Source: Nitrospira sp. (GTDB lineage Bacteria > Nitrospirota > Nitrospiria > Nitrospirales > Nitrospiraceae). Taken from it: a DNA stretch of 64,000 bases. The notes under the pieces were generated by a model that did not search any database, had not been told where the DNA came from, and saw only the letters and a program-made list of their open reading frames with translations. Location of the stretch: contig JACOEL010000002.1 of the NCBI GenBank assembly GCA_024998625.1, positions 124,001-188,000 of the forward strand, read 5' to 3'. Every line of letters starts with the position of its first letter. Within the stretch, counting starts at the first letter, position 1. Position numbers and translations under genes: made by a program. Positions 17,088 to 26,175 of the stretch are shown one piece after another.

Positions 17088-17819
17088 ATGATGTACACGG
17101 CGATGAATATGACAGACCACCGTCACTGTGCCGCCCTGTCGGGCTGTTTTCGCGGTAAACTCTGCGAGCAGCTCATGAACAGACCCGGCCGCACTGTGGG
17201 CAAGGGCGAACTGGTCTACGGGCTTGGCGAATCTGCACAGAGCGTCTATTTTCTTCGGCGGGGATTCGTCAAGTTGACCTCTCTGACCGAGGATGGCCGT
17301 GAATTGATTTTGCGCCTGCATCAAGCCGGGGAAGTGTTCGGCGAGCTCTGCCATTGTACCGGGGAGCGCCGCGAACAGGCCGTGGCGATGGAAGACAGCG
17401 AGATCGTCGAACTGAACTTCGATGAATTTGTGGCCCATCTGCAGAACAATCGTCCCGCCTTCCTGCTGTTTCTCTCCAACGTCGCGCAGCAGCTGTCGGC
17501 GGCCTACGACCAGATTCAGACGCTCTCGTTCAGCAGCACCATGGAGCGTCTGGTGCGGACGCTGGGCCGGCTGGCAGATGAATTCGGCGAGCCGGACGGC
17601 GAATGGGTCCGGCTGACTCATTATTTCCGGCAGGACGATCTGGCGCAGATGATCGGCGCGCGCCGGGAAGTGGTCTCGACCCTCTTGAACCAGTTGCGTG
17701 ATGGGGGCCTGATCAATTACGCGCGGAAGGACGGGCTGCTGCTGCATCGTGCCGGGCTCGACGGATTTCTGGGTTCGGCCGAAAAGTCTCCTGTCAATCT
17801 CAGCGATTCCGGCTTCTAA
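17088..17819 (+). CDS. Crp/Fnr family transcription regulator
   Basis: A 243-residue regulator. The N-terminal half is a cyclic-nucleotide-binding-like barrel (GLGESAQSVYFLRRGFVKLT, GEVFGELCHCTGERRE); the C-terminal part is a winged helix with YFRQDDLAQMIGARREVVSTLL. The cAMP-binding Arg-Ser pair of Crp is not evident, and the N-terminus has only Cys residues at about 15 and 20 (HCAALSGCFRGKLCEQ), a spacing that could hold a metal or [Fe-S] cluster as in Fnr but is not the standard one. ATG 17088 follows GAGGG. It is divergent from the di-haem cytochrome gene. Confidence 0.9.
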   Translation: MMYTAMNMTDHRHCAALSGCFRGKLCEQLMNRPGRTVGKGELVYGLGESAQSVYFLRRGFVKLTSLTEDGRELILRLHQAGEVFGELCHCTGERREQAVAMEDSEIVELNFDEFVAHLQNNRPAFLLFLSNVAQQLSAAYDQIQTLSFSSTMERLVRTLGRLADEFGEPDGEWVRLTHYFRQDDLAQMIGARREVVSTLLNQLRDGGLINYARKDGLLLHRAGLDGFLGSAEKSPVNLSDSGF

Positions 17820-17952
17820 GACCACGTTTCTCCCCGCAATGTTATCCCGCTAACTTACAGGACCGTTTCCGTTCTCTATCCTTGCTTCTCGAGACTACTG
17901 CCGGTGTCGGTTGATCCGGCGCACCATTACTATTTTCTAAAGGAGAATTGCC

Positions 17953-18606
17953 ATGCAGAAGCTGGTTCGAGCGTTCCCTGTGTTGATGTTGACTCTATCC
18001 GCGATTGCCTGTGCCCATTCGACTGATTCGCCTGCAGCAACTGTGTCCCCGTTGGCGACGGCGCACCCGGCCAAGGTGGCGGAGACCAAGGCCGTGCTTC
18101 GGGATCTCTGGCTTGGCCATATCCTGTCCATTCGAAACGTTGCCGTGGCCACAATGGATAAGAATGCGCCTGCGCGGAGCGCGGCCGAAGCGGGTGTGGT
18201 CGCCAATGCTCAGCAGATTGCCCGGTCGATTGAGCCGTTCTACGGCAAGAGCGCGTCCGATAAACTCTTTACCTTGTTGGCCGGTCACTACGGCGCCATT
18301 CGCGACCACTTGGATGCGACTGTGGCAGGGGCGGCCAGCCAGCAGGAGGCGGCCGTGAAGGCCCTCACCGCGAATGCGGCAGAGATCTCGACGTTTCTCA
18401 GCGGCGCCAACCCGAAGTTGCCGAAGGATACGTTGATGGGACTGCTCATGGCCCATGCCGCGCATCACCTTACGCAGTTTCAGCAGTTGAAAGACGGAGA
18501 CTACGTACAGGAGGCGGAGACCTGGACGGGCATGAAGCAACACATCTACGTGGTGTCCGATGCGCTGACGCAGGCGTTGGCGGCGCAATTCCCTGCGAAG
18601 TTCTAG
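17953..18606 (+). CDS. Exported helical protein of unknown function
   Basis: A 217-residue protein with AAGGAGA 8 bases before ATG 17953 and a signal sequence (FPVLMLTLSAIACAHS); the Cys could be lipidated, but -3 is Ala, so the lipobox is weak. The mature part is a four-helix type: LRDLWLGHILSIRN, LLAGHYGAIRDHLDA and LLMAHAAHHLTQFQQL place His residues at similar points, as in DinB-like metal-binding bundles. Metal binding is inference. It is downstream of the Crp/Fnr gene on the same strand. Confidence 0.6.
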   Translation: MQKLVRAFPVLMLTLSAIACAHSTDSPAATVSPLATAHPAKVAETKAVLRDLWLGHILSIRNVAVATMDKNAPARSAAEAGVVANAQQIARSIEPFYGKSASDKLFTLLAGHYGAIRDHLDATVAGAASQQEAAVKALTANAAEISTFLSGANPKLPKDTLMGLLMAHAAHHLTQFQQLKDGDYVQEAETWTGMKQHIYVVSDALTQALAAQFPAKF

Positions 18607-19010
18607 GGGCGACGTTCAGGATGGCGGAGTCATCTCCGTCTCTTCTCGTGTCGGCGTTCCTCACGGCTGGTGTCTCAGAGGCCGGATTCAGGCAGCCAGG
18701 TAGCGGGGGGTCCGTTCCTGGCTGCCCCCGCGTAACTTCCTCATGCCGCTCGATCCGGTTCAGGCCCTGCTCTTGCGGTGCGCCGCTTCTGCCCGCTCAG
18801 GGGTGGGAGGTCCTTCCGTTTGAACTGCTCAATGCTACGTACTAATGATTTTCTCTGCTCCCGCTATTGGGCGGTCATGCCGTCTCAGGCTGCGACAACA
18901 ATTGGAACCATTCTCTTTTGCCGGAACCGCACGCTTTTTCTTGAAAACGGAAAGGCCGATTGCCTAGAGTGCACCGTTTGCGGATTGTTTCATCATCATA
19001 GGAGGGCGGT
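18607..19010. other. Gene-free stretch with promoter of the next gene
   Basis: No coding frame of weight is seen. It holds the hairpin at 18691-18726 and, near 18940, TTGAAA and TAGAGT 18 bases apart, a plausible sigma-70 promoter for the outer-membrane gene at 19011. Confidence 0.4.
18691..18726. repeat. Hairpin repeat, copy 1
   Basis: Perfect 10-base arms GGCAGCCAGG (18691-18700) and CCTGGCTGCC (18717-18726). The loop and right arm resemble those of the hairpin at 19648-19684, so both belong to one repeat type. Confidence 0.55.
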
Positions 19011-19595
19011 ATGCGCAGGAATCTGGAACAGTATGTGTTCGGTGGGGCCATGGTGCTGGCCCTGGTGATGAGCCTTGCCCCCGCTTTCGCTCAGGCTGCC
19101 GGATGGGTGCACGAGGGGATGGCCGAAGAAGGGAAGTTCACGGCAGGTGTTCGTGTAGGGCCTAGTTTCACCACGCAGAGCGCCGGTGTCTCGACGGCCG
19201 GTCCGGCGCTGAATTTTCAAGGCATGTTTGGGCTGAACCGGTGGTTTCGTCTGGGTATGATGCTGGAGTGGGAAAATCACGGGATCGACAGGCCTCGAAG
19301 CGGGTCCCTCAACACCATCACGCTTCTGCCGGTGAATCTGGAATATCGCCCCGGGCATTTCGGCAACGTCATCCCCTACTTCACGACCGGTCTGGGCGTG
19401 AACATCAATACGAAGGATGTGAAAGATACGTTCGCCTGGCGGATCGGCGGCGGCATCGACTATGCGTTGACCAATCTGGTCCAGAGTGCGCCGAAGGGCC
19501 TGATGTTGAATATGGAAGCGGCCTGGAAGCGTAACCATCCCGACAGTGACGGGTCCACCATGGGCCTGCTTTTCGGTGTGCGCCATACCTTTTAA
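19011..19595 (+). CDS. Outer-membrane beta-barrel protein
   Basis: A 194-residue protein with GGAGG 6 bases before ATG 19011 and a signal peptide (GGAMVLALVMSLAPAFA). The mature part alternates polar and hydrophobic residues as eight short strands would (KFTAGVRVGPSFT, FRLGMMLEWENH, VIPYFTTGLGVNIN, KGLMLNMEAAWKR) and ends LLFGVRHTF, with the terminal Phe read by the Bam machinery. It fits the eight-stranded OmpW/OmpA-like barrel group (Pfam OMP_b-brl). It is a single-gene unit framed by two hairpin repeats. Confidence 0.8.
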   Translation: MRRNLEQYVFGGAMVLALVMSLAPAFAQAAGWVHEGMAEEGKFTAGVRVGPSFTTQSAGVSTAGPALNFQGMFGLNRWFRLGMMLEWENHGIDRPRSGSLNTITLLPVNLEYRPGHFGNVIPYFTTGLGVNINTKDVKDTFAWRIGGGIDYALTNLVQSAPKGLMLNMEAAWKRNHPDSDGSTMGLLFGVRHTF

Positions 19596-19974
19596 TATCG
19601 ATCCCGAGCGTTCCATGAGTCCTCGAATGGGAATGACGCCATACCAGGGCAGTCAGTAGCGGCTCCGCCGTTGCTGGCTGCCCCCACGGGACTTCCCCTG
19701 CTTCCCCCTTGTGTCTCTCTGGGGTTACCCTCCTTTGTGCGGCGCATGACGTCAGGTTGTTCTGCCGTAAAATCGGCGCCACGAGCCGGTTCGCCGGCCG
19801 GCTTGCGCGGTCCTGCTGTTTCATTCGGCCGCAATGTGTTATAAGCTGTCTGTTTCTCTCGCCGATCAATCATGTTTCATTAGCAGTGTGTCGTAGAATC
19901 AATCCAGACCTTCGCGGATCGCACGATCGTCAGACCGTCAGTTCCGAGAGGATTCACAGGGGGAATGAATCAGG
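19596..19974. other. Gene-free stretch upstream of pyrophosphatase
   Basis: No gene is supported here. A hairpin (19648-19657 with 19675-19684, one mismatch) follows the outer-membrane gene and resembles that at 18691; it is the most likely end of that transcript. Confidence 0.4.
19648..19684. repeat. Hairpin repeat, copy 2
   Basis: Arms GGGCAGTCAG and CTGGCTGCCC with one mismatch, and a loop similar to the hairpin at 18691-18726. The two copies flank the outer-membrane barrel gene. Confidence 0.5.
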
Positions 19975-20658
19975 ATGAGCAAGAAGGAAATCGATGCAGC
20001 GCGGCGACTGATGAGCCTGATGTTCAAGGCGCATCCTTGGCACGGAGTGTCCATGGGCGACCATGCGCCCGACTTGGTGACGGCCTATATCGAGATTGTG
20101 CCGACCGATACGGTGAAATATGAGGTGGACAAAGCCAGCGGGTTTCTCAAGGTGGACCGTCCGCAGCGATTTTCCAACTATTGCCCGTCCTATTACGGGC
20201 TGATCCCGCAAACCTATTGCGGCGAGCGTGTGGCAAAACTGTTCGGCGCGCGGGCGGGCCGGCCGGACATGATCGGAGACGGTGATCCGCTCGATATCTG
20301 CGTGTTGACCGAGAAGACGATTCCGCACAGCGATATTCTGTTGACGGCTCGCCCCATCGGCGGATTCAGCATGGCGGACGGCGGGGAGGCGGACGACAAG
20401 ATCATCGCGGTCATGCGGGACGACGCCGTCTACGGGTCGTTTACCGATCTCAAGGAATGTCCGGCGGCCCTTCTGGATCGACTGCATCATTATTTTCTGA
20501 CCTACAAGCACGCGCCGGGATCGACGCAGCACAAGGTCGAGATCACGAGCATCTACGGCCGCGATGAGGCCATCAAAGTCATTCACGCCAGTCACGACGA
20601 CTACAAGCAGAAATTCCCTGAGTTGGAATTCATGTGGCCCGCCAGCATGAACAGCTAG
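19975..20658 (+). CDS. ppa: Inorganic pyrophosphatase, family I
   Basis: A 227-residue enzyme. DGDPLDICVL at about 101-110 is the family I signature with its metal-binding Asp residues; KYEVDKASGFLKVDR, NYCPSYYGLIPQTY and ADDKIIAV with a following YGSFTDL loop give the rest of the active site. The protein is longer than the 175 residues of the E. coli enzyme by an N-terminal helix and a C-terminal extension. It should split pyrophosphate in the cytoplasm. It is followed after 29 bp by the helicase gene and may share its transcript. Confidence 0.9.
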   Translation: MSKKEIDAARRLMSLMFKAHPWHGVSMGDHAPDLVTAYIEIVPTDTVKYEVDKASGFLKVDRPQRFSNYCPSYYGLIPQTYCGERVAKLFGARAGRPDMIGDGDPLDICVLTEKTIPHSDILLTARPIGGFSMADGGEADDKIIAVMRDDAVYGSFTDLKECPAALLDRLHHYFLTYKHAPGSTQHKVEITSIYGRDEAIKVIHASHDDYKQKFPELEFMWPASMNS

Positions 20659-20687
20659 TACTACCAAGAAAGGTTTATCCCCCCCTG

Positions 20688-22418
20688 ATGAAACACACCA
20701 CAACGCATTTGCAGACAGAGCCGGCGGCCAAGGGATTCTCTCCCGGCTTTGCCGCGCTCGGATTAGAAGCCTCGTTGTTGACCACCCTGGAAGCCTTGGG
20801 CTACGAAGAGCCCACCCCGATTCAGCGTGAAGCCATCCCTCCGCTTCTGGATGGACGCGACCTGCTGGGGCAGGCGGCCACGGGAACCGGAAAGACGGCG
20901 GCGTTTGCGTTGCCGCTCCTGCAGCGGATCGCCCATGGGCCACGGCAGCGGCCCACGGCATTGGTGTTGGTGCCGACCCGGGAACTCGCTGTGCAGGTGA
21001 GTGAGGCGGTGCAGCGGTACGGCAAGGAACTGCGGATCGGAGTGCTCGCCCTGTACGGCGGTCAGGCAATGGGACCACAACTGCAGGCCCTCCGGCGCGG
21101 AGTGGAAGTCATTGTCGCGACGCCGGGGCGGGCGCTGGATCATCTCCGCCGCAAAACGTTGAAGCTGGTCGATCTCCAAGTGGTGGTGCTCGATGAGGCG
21201 GACGAAATGCTCGACATGGGTTTCGCCGACGACCTCGATGCCATTCTCGAGCAGACTCCGGCGACGAAGCAGACCGCGTTGTTCTCGGCAACCATGCCGC
21301 CACGGATTGCGTCGATCGCCCGCCGGCACTTGAAGAATCCGGTGGATGTGACGATCGCGCGTGAGCCGGTGAAGGCGGGCGCTGCGCCACGTGTGCAGCA
21401 GACCGCCTATGTGGTGGCGCGGCAGCATAAGGTGTCCGCGCTGGCCCGTGTGTTGGATATTGCGACGCCCAAGTCGGCGCTCGTGTTTTGCCGGACCCGG
21501 CTGGAAGTTGATGAAGTGACGGCGGCGCTGAACGGTCGAGGGTATCGGGCCGAGGCGATCCACGGGGGGATGAGCCAGGTGCAGCGGGACCGCGTCATGC
21601 AGGCCTTTCGCTCCGGGCAAACCGAACTCCTCGTGGCGACCGACGTGGCCGCGCGCGGGTTGGATATTCCATCCGTCTCCCATGTGATCAACTACGACCT
21701 GCCCTCGTCGTTGGAAGTCTATGTCCATCGGATCGGGCGAACGGGCCGGGCGGGGCGCGAAGGCGCGGCGATGACGATCATCGAGCCACGTGAACAGCGA
21801 TTATTGCGCGCGGTTGAACAGCATACCAAAGCGAAAATTACGGTGGCCGCCGTGCCGTCTCTCGGTGATCTACTGGCGAAGCGGCTGGAACGGACCAAGG
21901 CTTCCATCCAGGAGGCTCTGGAGGCCGGCGAGCTGGACGATTTTCGCCGTGTCGTGCAGGCACTGGCAGTGACAGCCGATCCGACGGATATCGCGGCGGC
22001 GGCTATCAAGCTGGTCTACCGGTCCCATGGCGGCGAACGGGCGGAAGAAGAAATCCCGGCGGTCTCGACCAGGGCGCCGGAGCCCTATCGGCCGTCGCGG
22101 CCTGCCTACGGGTCCGCTCCTCAGCAGGGGGATCGCGCGCGTGCGCCTCGGGGCGGCCCGAGTCGCGGTGGTCGGGCGGCCGGAACCGTGCGGGTCTATA
22201 TCGGGGCGGGGCGGGCGGCAGGCATCAGGCCGGGTGATCTTGTCGGGGCCATTGCCAATGAGGCGGGGGTGCCGTCGCGCATGATCGGGGCGATTGAAGT
22301 CGAGGAGCGATTCTCCCTGGTGGATGTCCAGGAAGAAGCGGTCCGGCAGATCATCGAGGCCTTGGGGCGAACGCGTATCAAGGGGCAAAAGGTGGCGGTG
22401 AGACTGTTCAGAGATTAG
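20688..22418 (+). CDS. DEAD-box RNA helicase with DbpA-type RNA-binding domain
   Basis: A 576-residue helicase. Q motif (FAALGLEASLL and PTPIQREAIPPLL), motif I AATGTGKT, PTRELA, TPGR, DEAD, SAT, and the HRIGRTGR motif are all present in order. After residue 440 there is a low-complexity basic stretch and then a DbpA-like RNA-binding domain (VRVYIGAGRAAGIRPGDLVG and the final VRLFRD). This is the DeaD/CsdA layout; such enzymes unwind structured RNA during ribosome assembly and cold adaptation. ATG 20688 follows the pyrophosphatase stop by 29 bp. It is convergent with the OsmC gene. Confidence 0.95.
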   Translation: MKHTTTHLQTEPAAKGFSPGFAALGLEASLLTTLEALGYEEPTPIQREAIPPLLDGRDLLGQAATGTGKTAAFALPLLQRIAHGPRQRPTALVLVPTRELAVQVSEAVQRYGKELRIGVLALYGGQAMGPQLQALRRGVEVIVATPGRALDHLRRKTLKLVDLQVVVLDEADEMLDMGFADDLDAILEQTPATKQTALFSATMPPRIASIARRHLKNPVDVTIAREPVKAGAAPRVQQTAYVVARQHKVSALARVLDIATPKSALVFCRTRLEVDEVTAALNGRGYRAEAIHGGMSQVQRDRVMQAFRSGQTELLVATDVAARGLDIPSVSHVINYDLPSSLEVYVHRIGRTGRAGREGAAMTIIEPREQRLLRAVEQHTKAKITVAAVPSLGDLLAKRLERTKASIQEALEAGELDDFRRVVQALAVTADPTDIAAAAIKLVYRSHGGERAEEEIPAVSTRAPEPYRPSRPAYGSAPQQGDRARAPRGGPSRGGRAAGTVRVYIGAGRAAGIRPGDLVGAIANEAGVPSRMIGAIEVEERFSLVDVQEEAVRQIIEALGRTRIKGQKVAVRLFRD

Positions 22419-22484
22419 AGCAGGACGTCGGTCCGTATTCCAGTGGCAGCCGGCTCTGGTTCCGCATGAGGGCGGGTGCATTAG

Positions 22485-22512
22485 GCCTGGGCATCCAGAG
22501 AGACGCCCAGGC
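22485..22512. terminator. Hairpin between convergent helicase and osmC genes
   Basis: GCCTGGGC (22485-22492) pairs perfectly with GCCCAGGC (22505-22512). It lies between the helicase stop and the OsmC stop, so it could serve both, though no T-run is seen. Confidence 0.5.
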
Positions 22513-22529
22513 TGAATCGCTTGGGGCGG

Positions 22530-23090
22530 TTAGGTGGTTTCGATATCGATCGTCACCGGCACGGGATTCGAAATGATGTCGTGGACAGGCGAAAATTTAG
22601 CCAACTCCCGCAGTTGTTCGGGACTGGCGTCCGATTTGACAGTGAAGCGGGCACGAATGTTCTTGTAGCCGGGCCGAATCTGATCCGACAAGCCGAGGAA
22701 GCCCTGCAGGTCTAAATCCCCTTCCAATGTCGATTCCATCGACTCGATCCGGATGCCTCGCGCCGCCGCGTGATAGACCATCGAGGTGGTCAGGCAAGCC
22801 GCCAGGGCATGGAGCACATATTCCGCCGGATTAGCGCCCTGATCCTCTCCTAACAACACCGGCGGTTCATCGGCGTCGAGCACAAACGGTTTGGCGCGCA
22901 CAGTGTCTTCCTGCCCTGCCCCGTAAAAACTCTTGATGGTCGAGCGGTTGTGGCCCCCGCTGAACCACTGGTTCACGGCTCGGAATTGAAAGGCAGCCAG
23001 GTCGTGATTCTTCTGGACTGCCTGCACCGTCGCTCCCATTCGTTCCACATCGACGCCGTTGATGGTTGTTCCCATGGTTGCTTGTGACAT
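22530..23090 (-). CDS. OsmC family protein
   Basis: A 186-residue protein with GGAGGG 6 bases before ATG 23090. The OsmC/OhrA fold is seen in GANPAEYVLHALAACLTTSMVYHAAARG, with the reactive Cys in AACLTTS, and in PGYKNIRARFTVKSD with SPEQLRELAKFSPVHDIISN. The second conserved Cys of the C-terminal half appears replaced (SPVHD), so a one-Cys peroxidase or a non-peroxidase relative is likely. Members reduce organic hydroperoxides. It is downstream of the membrane-protein gene on the same strand (83-bp gap) and so under the candidate sigma-54 promoter. Confidence 0.85.
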   Translation of the reverse strand: MSQATMGTTINGVDVERMGATVQAVQKNHDLAAFQFRAVNQWFSGGHNRSTIKSFYGAGQEDTVRAKPFVLDADEPPVLLGEDQGANPAEYVLHALAACLTTSMVYHAAARGIRIESMESTLEGDLDLQGFLGLSDQIRPGYKNIRARFTVKSDASPEQLRELAKFSPVHDIISNPVPVTIDIETT

Positions 23091-23173
23091 GATGCACCCT
23101 CCTGTGTGTGATTGGTTGATGATGAGTTGCCGAAACAAGCGCCGGTCGGCATTCCGGCACAATGATTCCCAGT

Positions 23174-23608
23174 TCATTTCCGTACCCGTTCGAGCGAGAG
23201 TCCACGAAACGCATCCCCGCAGGACGGGACCGCTGTCTGCAGCGAAAGGAACGTCCGACGCAGGAGCCCCGAAGTCAACGGCCGCCGACGATTCCAAGGC
23301 GCGAGCGAGAGGATTCTCGCCAGCAGACAATAGCCCGCCAGAATTCGCGCCGTGGTTCCCGCGAACTGCATCCAGTGAATCCAGAAGAGCGGACCCCACA
23401 ATCCGGCGAGCAGCAGGCTCAGATAGGCCGCCCGCACCTGCACCGGAAAAGCGGTGCTATCGCGCGTGAGTCGGAGCACGTGACCGATCTGGACGACACA
23501 GAGCGCCATCGCCAGCCAGATTCCGGCAGGCCAGCCGAAGAGGCCGGCACCGAGGAGGCAGACGGTCATGACCCAGTACCACCAGCTCAGATCGTGAAAG
23601 GTGTTCAT
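23174..23608 (-). CDS. Small integral membrane protein, 144 aa
   Basis: A 144-residue protein starting MNTFHDLSWWYWVMTVCLL, with about four membrane helices (LGAGLFGWPAGIWLAMALCVVQ, AAYLSLLLAGLWGPLFWIHW, and one more) and a basic C-terminal tail. GGGAG precedes ATG 23608. The family is one I know only as uncharacterised. Its gene is first in a transcript with OsmC and has the candidate sigma-54 promoter 57 bp upstream; a stress-related role is inference from that. Confidence 0.65.
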   Translation of the reverse strand: MNTFHDLSWWYWVMTVCLLGAGLFGWPAGIWLAMALCVVQIGHVLRLTRDSTAFPVQVRAAYLSLLLAGLWGPLFWIHWMQFAGTTARILAGYCLLARILSLAPWNRRRPLTSGLLRRTFLSLQTAVPSCGDAFRGLSLERVRK

Positions 23609-23664
23609 CTCGCTGCTCCCGGTTAATAAAGGGTGAACCGTGATTGAATCGATGCCCGTCCTAA

Positions 23665-23680
23665 GGCAGAATTGATGCCA
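23665..23680 (-). promoter_or_regulatory. Candidate sigma-54 promoter
   Basis: On the minus strand the sequence TGGCATCAATTCTGCC has GG and GC separated by exactly ten bases, as the -24/-12 promoter TGGCAC-N5-TTGC requires, with mismatches at CAC and TTGC. It faces the membrane-protein/osmC operon, leaving a leader of about 45 bases, and the gene for a sigma-54 activator lies just upstream. Confidence 0.55.
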
Positions 23681-23766
23681 AGGCGGCGCTGCGAACACGA
23701 GGGAGGAAATTCATGGGGTTGGGTGGAGAGATGCCGATCGAGAGTAATCATGAGATGTCGCCGGTT

Positions 23767-23804
23767 GTGAAATCTCGCGAATGAAATCGTGAAATATCGC
23801 TAAT
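23767..23804. promoter_or_regulatory. Paired 16-bp direct repeats, likely activator sites
   Basis: GTGAAATCTCGCGAAT (23767-23782) and GTGAAATATCGCTAAT (23789-23804) match at 14 of 16 positions and are 22 bases apart, two helical turns. They lie about 110-150 bases upstream of the start expected from the promoter at 23665, the usual place for sigma-54 activator sites. Confidence 0.55.
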
Positions 23805-23859
23805 CGGGAAGGACCATCGGTACCGTGAGCGGGGGGTGAGAGCCAGACGGCAGCGAGCC

Positions 23860-25803
23860 TCAGCGAGGCTTCTGAATGTTCAGCGCCTTCATGCGTGAAG
23901 CGAGTGTCGACGGATTGAGCCCGAGCAGTTTTGCCGCACCCTTTTCACCGGATACGGTCCACTGGGTCGCGTCGAGTGCCCGCAGAATATTGTCCCGTTC
24001 CAGCGCTTCGAGTTCCTTGACGGTGTGAATTTTTTCGGAAAAGATTTCCTTCTGCCGTTCAATCACAGGGGCTGACGAGAGCGCTTCCGGCAGCGCGCGA
24101 TCCAGGTTTAGCCTGCCGTCGGTGGCGGTGATGACGGCCCGCTCGATGACATTTTTCAGCTCCCGTACATTGCCGGGCCAATGATAGGCCTTCAGCCGCC
24201 GCGAGCATTCCGGGGTCAGGGGAGCGATTGAGCGGCCCATGCCGTTCGCGAACTGCCGGGCGAAGGACGAGGCTAGGCGGACTACGTCGTCGCCGCGCTC
24301 GCGGAGCGGCGGTAGCCGCAGGGGAAAGACGTTCAGCCGATAAAAGAGGTCTTCCCGAAAGCGGCCCTCACGAATGGCCTGAGACAGGTCACGGTTCGTG
24401 GCAGCCAGCACACGGACGTTGACCTTCTTCTTGTAGGAGCTGCCGACCGGGTCGAACTCGCCTTCCTGCAGGACCCGGAGCAGTTTGGCCTGCAGGTCAA
24501 GCGGGAGTTCGCCGATCTCGTCGAGAAAAATCGTGCCCTTGTCGGCCAGCGCAAAGCGGCCTTCGCGTTTCCGGGTCGCACCGGTAAAGGCTCCCGGTTC
24601 GTGACCGAAGAATTCGCTTTCGATGAGTGTCGCGGGAATGGCCGCGCAGTTCACGGTGATCAACGACCGATCCTTCCGGTGACTGGCCTGGTGGATGGCT
24701 CGGGCCGCCAGTTCCTTCCCCGTGCCGGTCTCGCCGATGATCAGGACCGTGGCATCCGTCGGGGCGACTTGGGCGATGTCCTGCAAGACCTGCCGCAAGG
24801 CCGGACTGTCGCCGATCAACGCGCCGTCCTGATGCAGGGCCTGGAGTTCCTCCCGCAAACGTTCCGTTTCGGCGGTAAGTGATTGGATCTTTTGTTCTGC
24901 ATCGACACGATCGCGCACGTTGCGGAGAATCACCGTTGTGAAGGTCCGGCGATGCAGCTCGAATCGCGACAGCGTGGCTTCGGCGGGAAATGACGACCCT
25001 TCGGGACAGCAGGCCGTGAGTCCACCGGGAATCCAAAGGGATCGATGCCCCTCCGGACGGGCATCAACTTCCGCGATGAGGCTGGTGAGGCGCGCGACGT
25101 CTGCCGGGCTCACGAATCGCCGGAAATTCTGCCTCACCATCTGGGCGCTTTGGCAGCGGAAGACCTTCTCGGTGGCGGGGTTCACGCGTATGATCCGGAG
25201 TTGGTCGTCCAGCTCGATGATGGCATCCATGGCGCTGCCGAGGAGGCGGCCTACGGTTTCTTCACGCTCACGCACCTCGGCCTCCGCCCGTAGTCGTCGA
25301 AGTTCTGCCGCCGCCCGCTCGGCGAATATCTTGAAGATCGCATAGATCCGCGGCTCTTCCGGTATCGGTCGCCGATCGATGACCGCCATGTGGCCAAGAA
25401 TCGTTCCATTCGTGTCCTGAAGCGGCACACCCAGATAGCTGACAGCGCCGGCTTGCCGGAGCTCTTCCTCATGCGGGTAAATCTCCAGAATGCGGTCGGG
25501 AAAGTGGACCAGCCGGGCCGTGTCGATGACGCGCTCGCAGGGGGTGCCTGCGATATCGACTTCATAGTCCTTGACCCATTGTCCGTCCATCCAGAAGGAG
25601 AGTGCGCGGAGGCGGCGCTGCTCCGGGAAATATTCCGTCACCCAGGCTCCGTGTGTGCCTAAGGCACTGGCAAGATTTTTCACCAGTGCGGAGAAAAATC
25701 CGTGACCGGTTTCCGTTGCGGTGCCCTGGAGAATCGCGCGCAGGACGGCATCGGCTTCCAGGCCATGGAGGGGTCGCGGACTCTCGTGTTGCGGCGAAGA
25801 CAT
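23860..25803 (-). CDS. Sigma-54-dependent activator (GAF-PAS-AAA+-Fis)
   Basis: A 647-residue regulator. A GAF-like domain (about 15-175; [40 protein letters not shown]), a PAS domain (about 185-300; [21 protein letters not shown]), a short coiled coil, then a complete AAA+ domain (about 325-560) with Walker [23 protein letters not shown] for sigma-54 contact, Walker [11 protein letters not shown], and a C-terminal Fis-type helix-turn-helix ([20 protein letters not shown]). No receiver domain, so a small ligand sensed by GAF or PAS is likely. The adjacent membrane-protein/osmC operon with sigma-54 signals is the probable target. Confidence 0.95.
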   Translation of the reverse strand: MSSPQHESPRPLHGLEADAVLRAILQGTATETGHGFFSALVKNLASALGTHGAWVTEYFPEQRRLRALSFWMDGQWVKDYEVDIAGTPCERVIDTARLVHFPDRILEIYPHEEELRQAGAVSYLGVPLQDTNGTILGHMAVIDRRPIPEEPRIYAIFKIFAERAAAELRRLRAEAEVREREETVGRLLGSAMDAIIELDDQLRIIRVNPATEKVFRCQSAQMVRQNFRRFVSPADVARLTSLIAEVDARPEGHRSLWIPGGLTACCPEGSSFPAEATLSRFELHRRTFTTVILRNVRDRVDAEQKIQSLTAETERLREELQALHQDGALIGDSPALRQVLQDIAQVAPTDATVLIIGETGTGKELAARAIHQASHRKDRSLITVNCAAIPATLIESEFFGHEPGAFTGATRKREGRFALADKGTIFLDEIGELPLDLQAKLLRVLQEGEFDPVGSSYKKKVNVRVLAATNRDLSQAIREGRFREDLFYRLNVFPLRLPPLRERGDDVVRLASSFARQFANGMGRSIAPLTPECSRRLKAYHWPGNVRELKNVIERAVITATDGRLNLDRALPEALSSAPVIERQKEIFSEKIHTVKELEALERDNILRALDATQWTVSGEKGAAKLLGLNPSTLASRMKALNIQKPR

Positions 25804-26175
25804 GATAGAGATGGCACAAGTATGAGATGGAGGGAAAGCGGTTTCAAGGGTGCAAGAGGGAACTTAGTCGTCCTCCGGAAATTTTCTTGGCCCTTGTTGC
25901 CCGACTGGTTTTGCGATACCATCCCGCACAGACATGATGCGTCTCACCCATACCGTGCCGGCCGCCTCGCGATCGTGAGGGTGTGCCGACAGAGTGTGTG
26001 TCACACCTCATTACCCGATCAGTTATAGGCAGACAGTCTTTGTGGTGCCTCGCACCGGCGAACCATTGCGGAGAGGGTCTGGCGGCGTATGACATTTGGT
26101 GACGATCCAGGGGGATGGCGCAGGGGTGACACTGAGGTCCGATGAGTCAATGCGACGGAGAGGATCTGTGTTGAG
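25804..26175. other. Divergent gene-free stretch
   Basis: The 372 bp between the activator gene and the helicase gene must hold both promoters. I see no second sigma-54 consensus, no long hairpin and no coding frame with a good start. Confidence 0.4.

Noticed and set aside
16926-17825. 300 extra open codons upstream of the di-haem cytochrome, giving a 571-residue frame
   Set aside because: They run antisense through the Crp/Fnr gene, lack a ribosome site, and the signal peptide starts only at 16925. Open antisense frames are common at this GC content.
20763-21728. 321-codon open frame on the minus strand
   Set aside because: It lies antisense within the DEAD-box helicase gene and has no protein-like features.
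25810-25825. Possible sigma-54 site TGGCACAAGTATGAG upstream of the helicase
   Set aside because: The -12 element TTGC is absent and the GG-to-GC spacing does not fit.
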